Source: CAZBBC01 sp964489835
GTDB taxonomy: Bacteria; Calditrichota; Calditrichia; JAJRVZ01
Direction: 5' to 3'
NCBI GenBank assembly: GCA_964489835.1
Contig: CAZBBC010000196.1
Location: 1 to 7,404, forward strand
Length of the DNA stretch: 7,404 bases
The notes beneath the pieces were generated by a model that saw nothing but the letters and a program-made list of their open reading frames with translations, was not told where the DNA came from and did not search any database. A program made the translations under genes and the position numbers. Positions 5,291 through 7,404 of the stretch are shown piece after piece (the stretch's first letter is position 1; the number at the start of each line of letters is the position of its first letter).

Positions 5291-7404
5291 CTAAAAATAA
5301 GCACGGATTTCCGCCTGCCCGGTATGAATGATCCGTTCAAAATCCGCATCATCTCTGCCATTATAAAAGAGAGAAATAACAACGTTTTCTGCAATGGTAT
5401 ATTCTCCGCGTATCTGCCAGCTCTTACTCACGCCTTCTTTTCTTCCGCGTGCCATTTCATAAGGGATAGTTGCCTTTGTGGGATTCTCAAGTATGTTTAC
5501 CCGCTGATAATCAAATGATGTACTGAGCTTACCCTTACGTAAAAACGCATAACTTGCTCTGGCCAATCCGCGGATATAACTGGTCCTTAAGTTTTTCTGA
5601 TTGGCATTATCTTCTTCCCGTCCGTATTCAGATTCAATTCCGACCTCCCAGTTCAGATCCGGATGAAAGGAAAAATTTTGATCTATGATAAAAGAGGTAA
5701 TATCTCTGTTTCTTGACCAATTCGATGGATTTTCCCTGAAAGTGAGAATATTACGAATTTCGGTCTGGCTTTTAATGGTTTCAATAATACGATAATTCGC
5801 CCATAGACCGCGTTCGATACTCAATCGATTTTCATTATCGTCGGATTCAAGAAATTGGTTGAACAAATCGTCACGATATCTGTAGCGAAAGCGGAAGGAG
5901 TGGTCACGATTTCTACGCATAAAATAAATATCCTGGTTAAAAACAATATTTCCTCTGAGCGTTTTAGGACCCCGAAACGTCGAGAACTTCAGGAAGTAAA
6001 GATTAGACAGATTTTCATCCTTCGAATCTTCTTCTACACGGAGATATGAATCACTACTCAGTTGTGACACAATTTTTTCAAAACCCGTTTCAGGCTTCTT
6101 TAAAAATCGTCGTGGATCAAGTAACAGACGTAACGAGGTACCCAGATTAGCGATTGGTTCATACTTCCCTGAAGGAACAATAAAAAGTATAAAATTGCCG
6201 AGCGGGTCAGGGATATATTCTTTCAGGTCATCATCATAGCGAAAATTACCTTGCCCTTCACCAACATCGATATATACTTTTTCTTTTAATGCTGTCTGTC
6301 CGATGGAGACCCGGTATTGCCATTGCACATCCAGGGCCCGGTTCCATTGATAATTTTTTAAGAGAAATTCTATTAAATTTGTTCGCCGATCCTGCCAGGC
6401 CGTATCCTGAAGTGCATAATCAAGATATTGAATTTTAAGTGAATCTACCTTTTGACTTTCAAAGAATGGCGTATAATCTTTTTTACGGAGTACAATCTGC
6501 AGGTAACCACTAATTTGATGCCATTCAGAAAGATCCAGGCGCAGACGGCGCGTGTAACTGGTTGCTTGGGGGATCTTCTCTCCACCACGATCCGGATCAA
6601 TGACATCATCTTTTCTCTGGTTAAATTGTAATTCACCCGAAACAACAGGATGATTTATCAGACGGAGGCGCGCACCCAAATCCAGAAAAGCAAATCCACT
6701 GGTTTTCTCTCCTTCCCTATTCTTTCGTTCCTCCTGTTCAAACAGGAGCGCCGGTTGAAAAATCCAAATATCTTTGTTGATATCGGCTTTTTGTCTGTAC
6801 CAATCGTTCTTTACCTCACGCTGCAGACTATTGATCGACTCCTGCCGGATAAATCCTCTGAACCAGTTCTCTTTATCCCATCTGGCTTCCGCATGATACC
6901 TGAAAGAATTGAAGGCACTTCTTTTAAAATCGCCCACACCACCATTCAGTGTCAGCCATTGCCAGGGAAGATAGGTTGATTTAAACTCTACACTCTGTTC
7001 TTCATTAGATGCTTCTGTATCAGATAAAAGATTCCAGTACCTTGAAAAATCCGGCTGATTCAAGCGGTCAATGGGTTGAAATTTTTTATCAATATACCTT
7101 CCATTAAGGGAAAAGCTAAATTGTCCCAGCCCCGTATTTGTAATTCTCAGAGGCACCTGATCCAACCTGGTGGTTAATCGGAATGCCTTACCCTGGTTAT
7201 CCCTATCATTGATAGGAGATAGAATATTTTTATCCAATTGGCTTACTGCGGCCTCTGCGTTGATCCGGAGCTTTTCGGTGGGCTGATATTCAATTTGCAT
7301 ATCGATGAGCTGTTGCCGGCTGGGCAGTGGTAAGAAACTGACGGGAAGATATTCCCCTTTACCAATTCCAACCCAGCGGAAAAATCCCAGACCTTCGCGT
7401 CTAT
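5291..7404 (-). CDS. Large outer-membrane beta-barrel-like protein, 5' end missing
   Basis: The frame stays open to the right edge (34 codons above the internal ATG at 7300), so the start lies outside the window and the visible part is 703 residues. The sequence is dominated by alternating polar/aromatic strands with charged turns, typical of outer-membrane barrels, and ends in the aromatic-terminated AEIRAYF, a plausible BAM recognition signal. Two related glycine motifs stand out: FRWVGIGKGEYLP near the visible N-terminus (just inside the right edge) and VYIDVGEGQGNFRYDD followed by EYIPDPLGNF (about 6281-6210). The segment SQLDKNILSPINDRDNQGKAF follows the first motif. I recall such VGxGxGxY / YxPDPxGxF motifs from large hypothetical surface proteins of FCB-type bacteria, but cannot name a family. 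It precedes the Omp85 gene on the same strand, which suggests an outer-membrane function. Its substrate or role is unknown. Confidence 0.88.
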   Translation of the reverse strand, partial: RREGLGFFRWVGIGKGEYLPVSFLPLPSRQQLIDMQIEYQPTEKLRINAEAAVSQLDKNILSPINDRDNQGKAFRLTTRLDQVPLRITNTGLGQFSFSLNGRYIDKKFQPIDRLNQPDFSRYWNLLSDTEASNEEQSVEFKSTYLPWQWLTLNGGVGDFKRSAFNSFRYHAEARWDKENWFRGFIRQESINSLQREVKNDWYRQKADINKDIWIFQPALLFEQEERKNREGEKTSGFAFLDLGARLRLINHPVVSGELQFNQRKDDVIDPDRGGEKIPQATSYTRRLRLDLSEWHQISGYLQIVLRKKDYTPFFESQKVDSLKIQYLDYALQDTAWQDRRTNLIEFLLKNYQWNRALDVQWQYRVSIGQTALKEKVYIDVGEGQGNFRYDDDLKEYIPDPLGNFILFIVPSGKYEPIANLGTSLRLLLDPRRFLKKPETGFEKIVSQLSSDSYLRVEEDSKDENLSNLYFLKFSTFRGPKTLRGNIVFNQDIYFMRRNRDHSFRFRYRYRDDLFNQFLESDDNENRLSIERGLWANYRIIETIKSQTEIRNILTFRENPSNWSRNRDITSFIIDQNFSFHPDLNWEVGIESEYGREEDNANQKNLRTSYIRGLARASYAFLRKGKLSTSFDYQRVNILENPTKATIPYEMARGRKEGVSKSWQIRGEYTIAENVVISLFYNGRDDADFERIIHTGQAEIRAYF

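Noticed and set aside
6445..6979. Open frames of 66 residues (minus, 6445-6645) and 109 residues (plus, 6650-6979)
   Set aside because: Both overlap the large outer-membrane gene completely in other frames and show no family features; shadows of the real coding strand.

Overview
The window reads as part of a metagenome-assembled genome from a Gram-negative bacterium, probably of the FCB/Calditrichota-like candidate phyla. This placement is inferred from four things: an Omp85 outer-membrane protein beside a very large beta-rich outer-membrane protein, AT-rich sequence, weak ribosome-binding sites, and intergenic spaces packed with 'CCACGGATTNACACGGATT'-type boilerplate repeats. A run of ten N at 382-391 marks an assembly gap. 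No rRNA, tRNA or complete mobile element is visible. Every gene I can support lies on the minus strand, so transcription runs from high to low coordinates.

Right side (about 3269-7404), envelope module. The 3' part of a large gene (5291 to beyond the right edge, at least 703 residues) encodes a beta-strand-rich protein with a C-terminal phenylalanine. It is followed by a complete TamA/BamA-like Omp85 gene (3269-5047) with a signal peptide, three POTRA-like domains and a 16-stranded-type barrel carrying the RGY loop motif. Order and strand suggest joint expression, but a 243-bp gap full of inverted repeats separates them. The large protein could be a client of the Omp85 protein; this is inference from adjacency.

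Middle (2252-3268), about 1 kb without a gene. It holds a large imperfect inverted repeat (about 80-nt arms, plus an exact 15-nt outer pair) around a core of three consecutive short hairpins, a REP-like GCAGC-GAT-GCTGC palindrome, several direct repeats, and what may be a scar of a REP-associated transposon. The same REP-like palindrome followed by the same 'CCACGAATT' motif recurs at 5069-5122, on the other side of the Omp85 gene. The dispersed element is thus composite and brackets that gene with its copies facing outward.

Left side (1-2251), a possible four-gene run. It starts with a Cas6-family CRISPR RNA endoribonuclease (1556-2251), then an unrecognised helical protein (981-1484), a small SWIM zinc-finger protein (446-898), and a partial helical protein (1-431) that starts 14 nt after the SWIM stop and may be the detached C-terminal half of a normally single SWIM protein. 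No CRISPR array and no other cas gene lies in the window, so the Cas6 is an orphan as far as can be seen. Whether its three downstream neighbours have anything to do with CRISPR RNA biology cannot be decided from this sequence.
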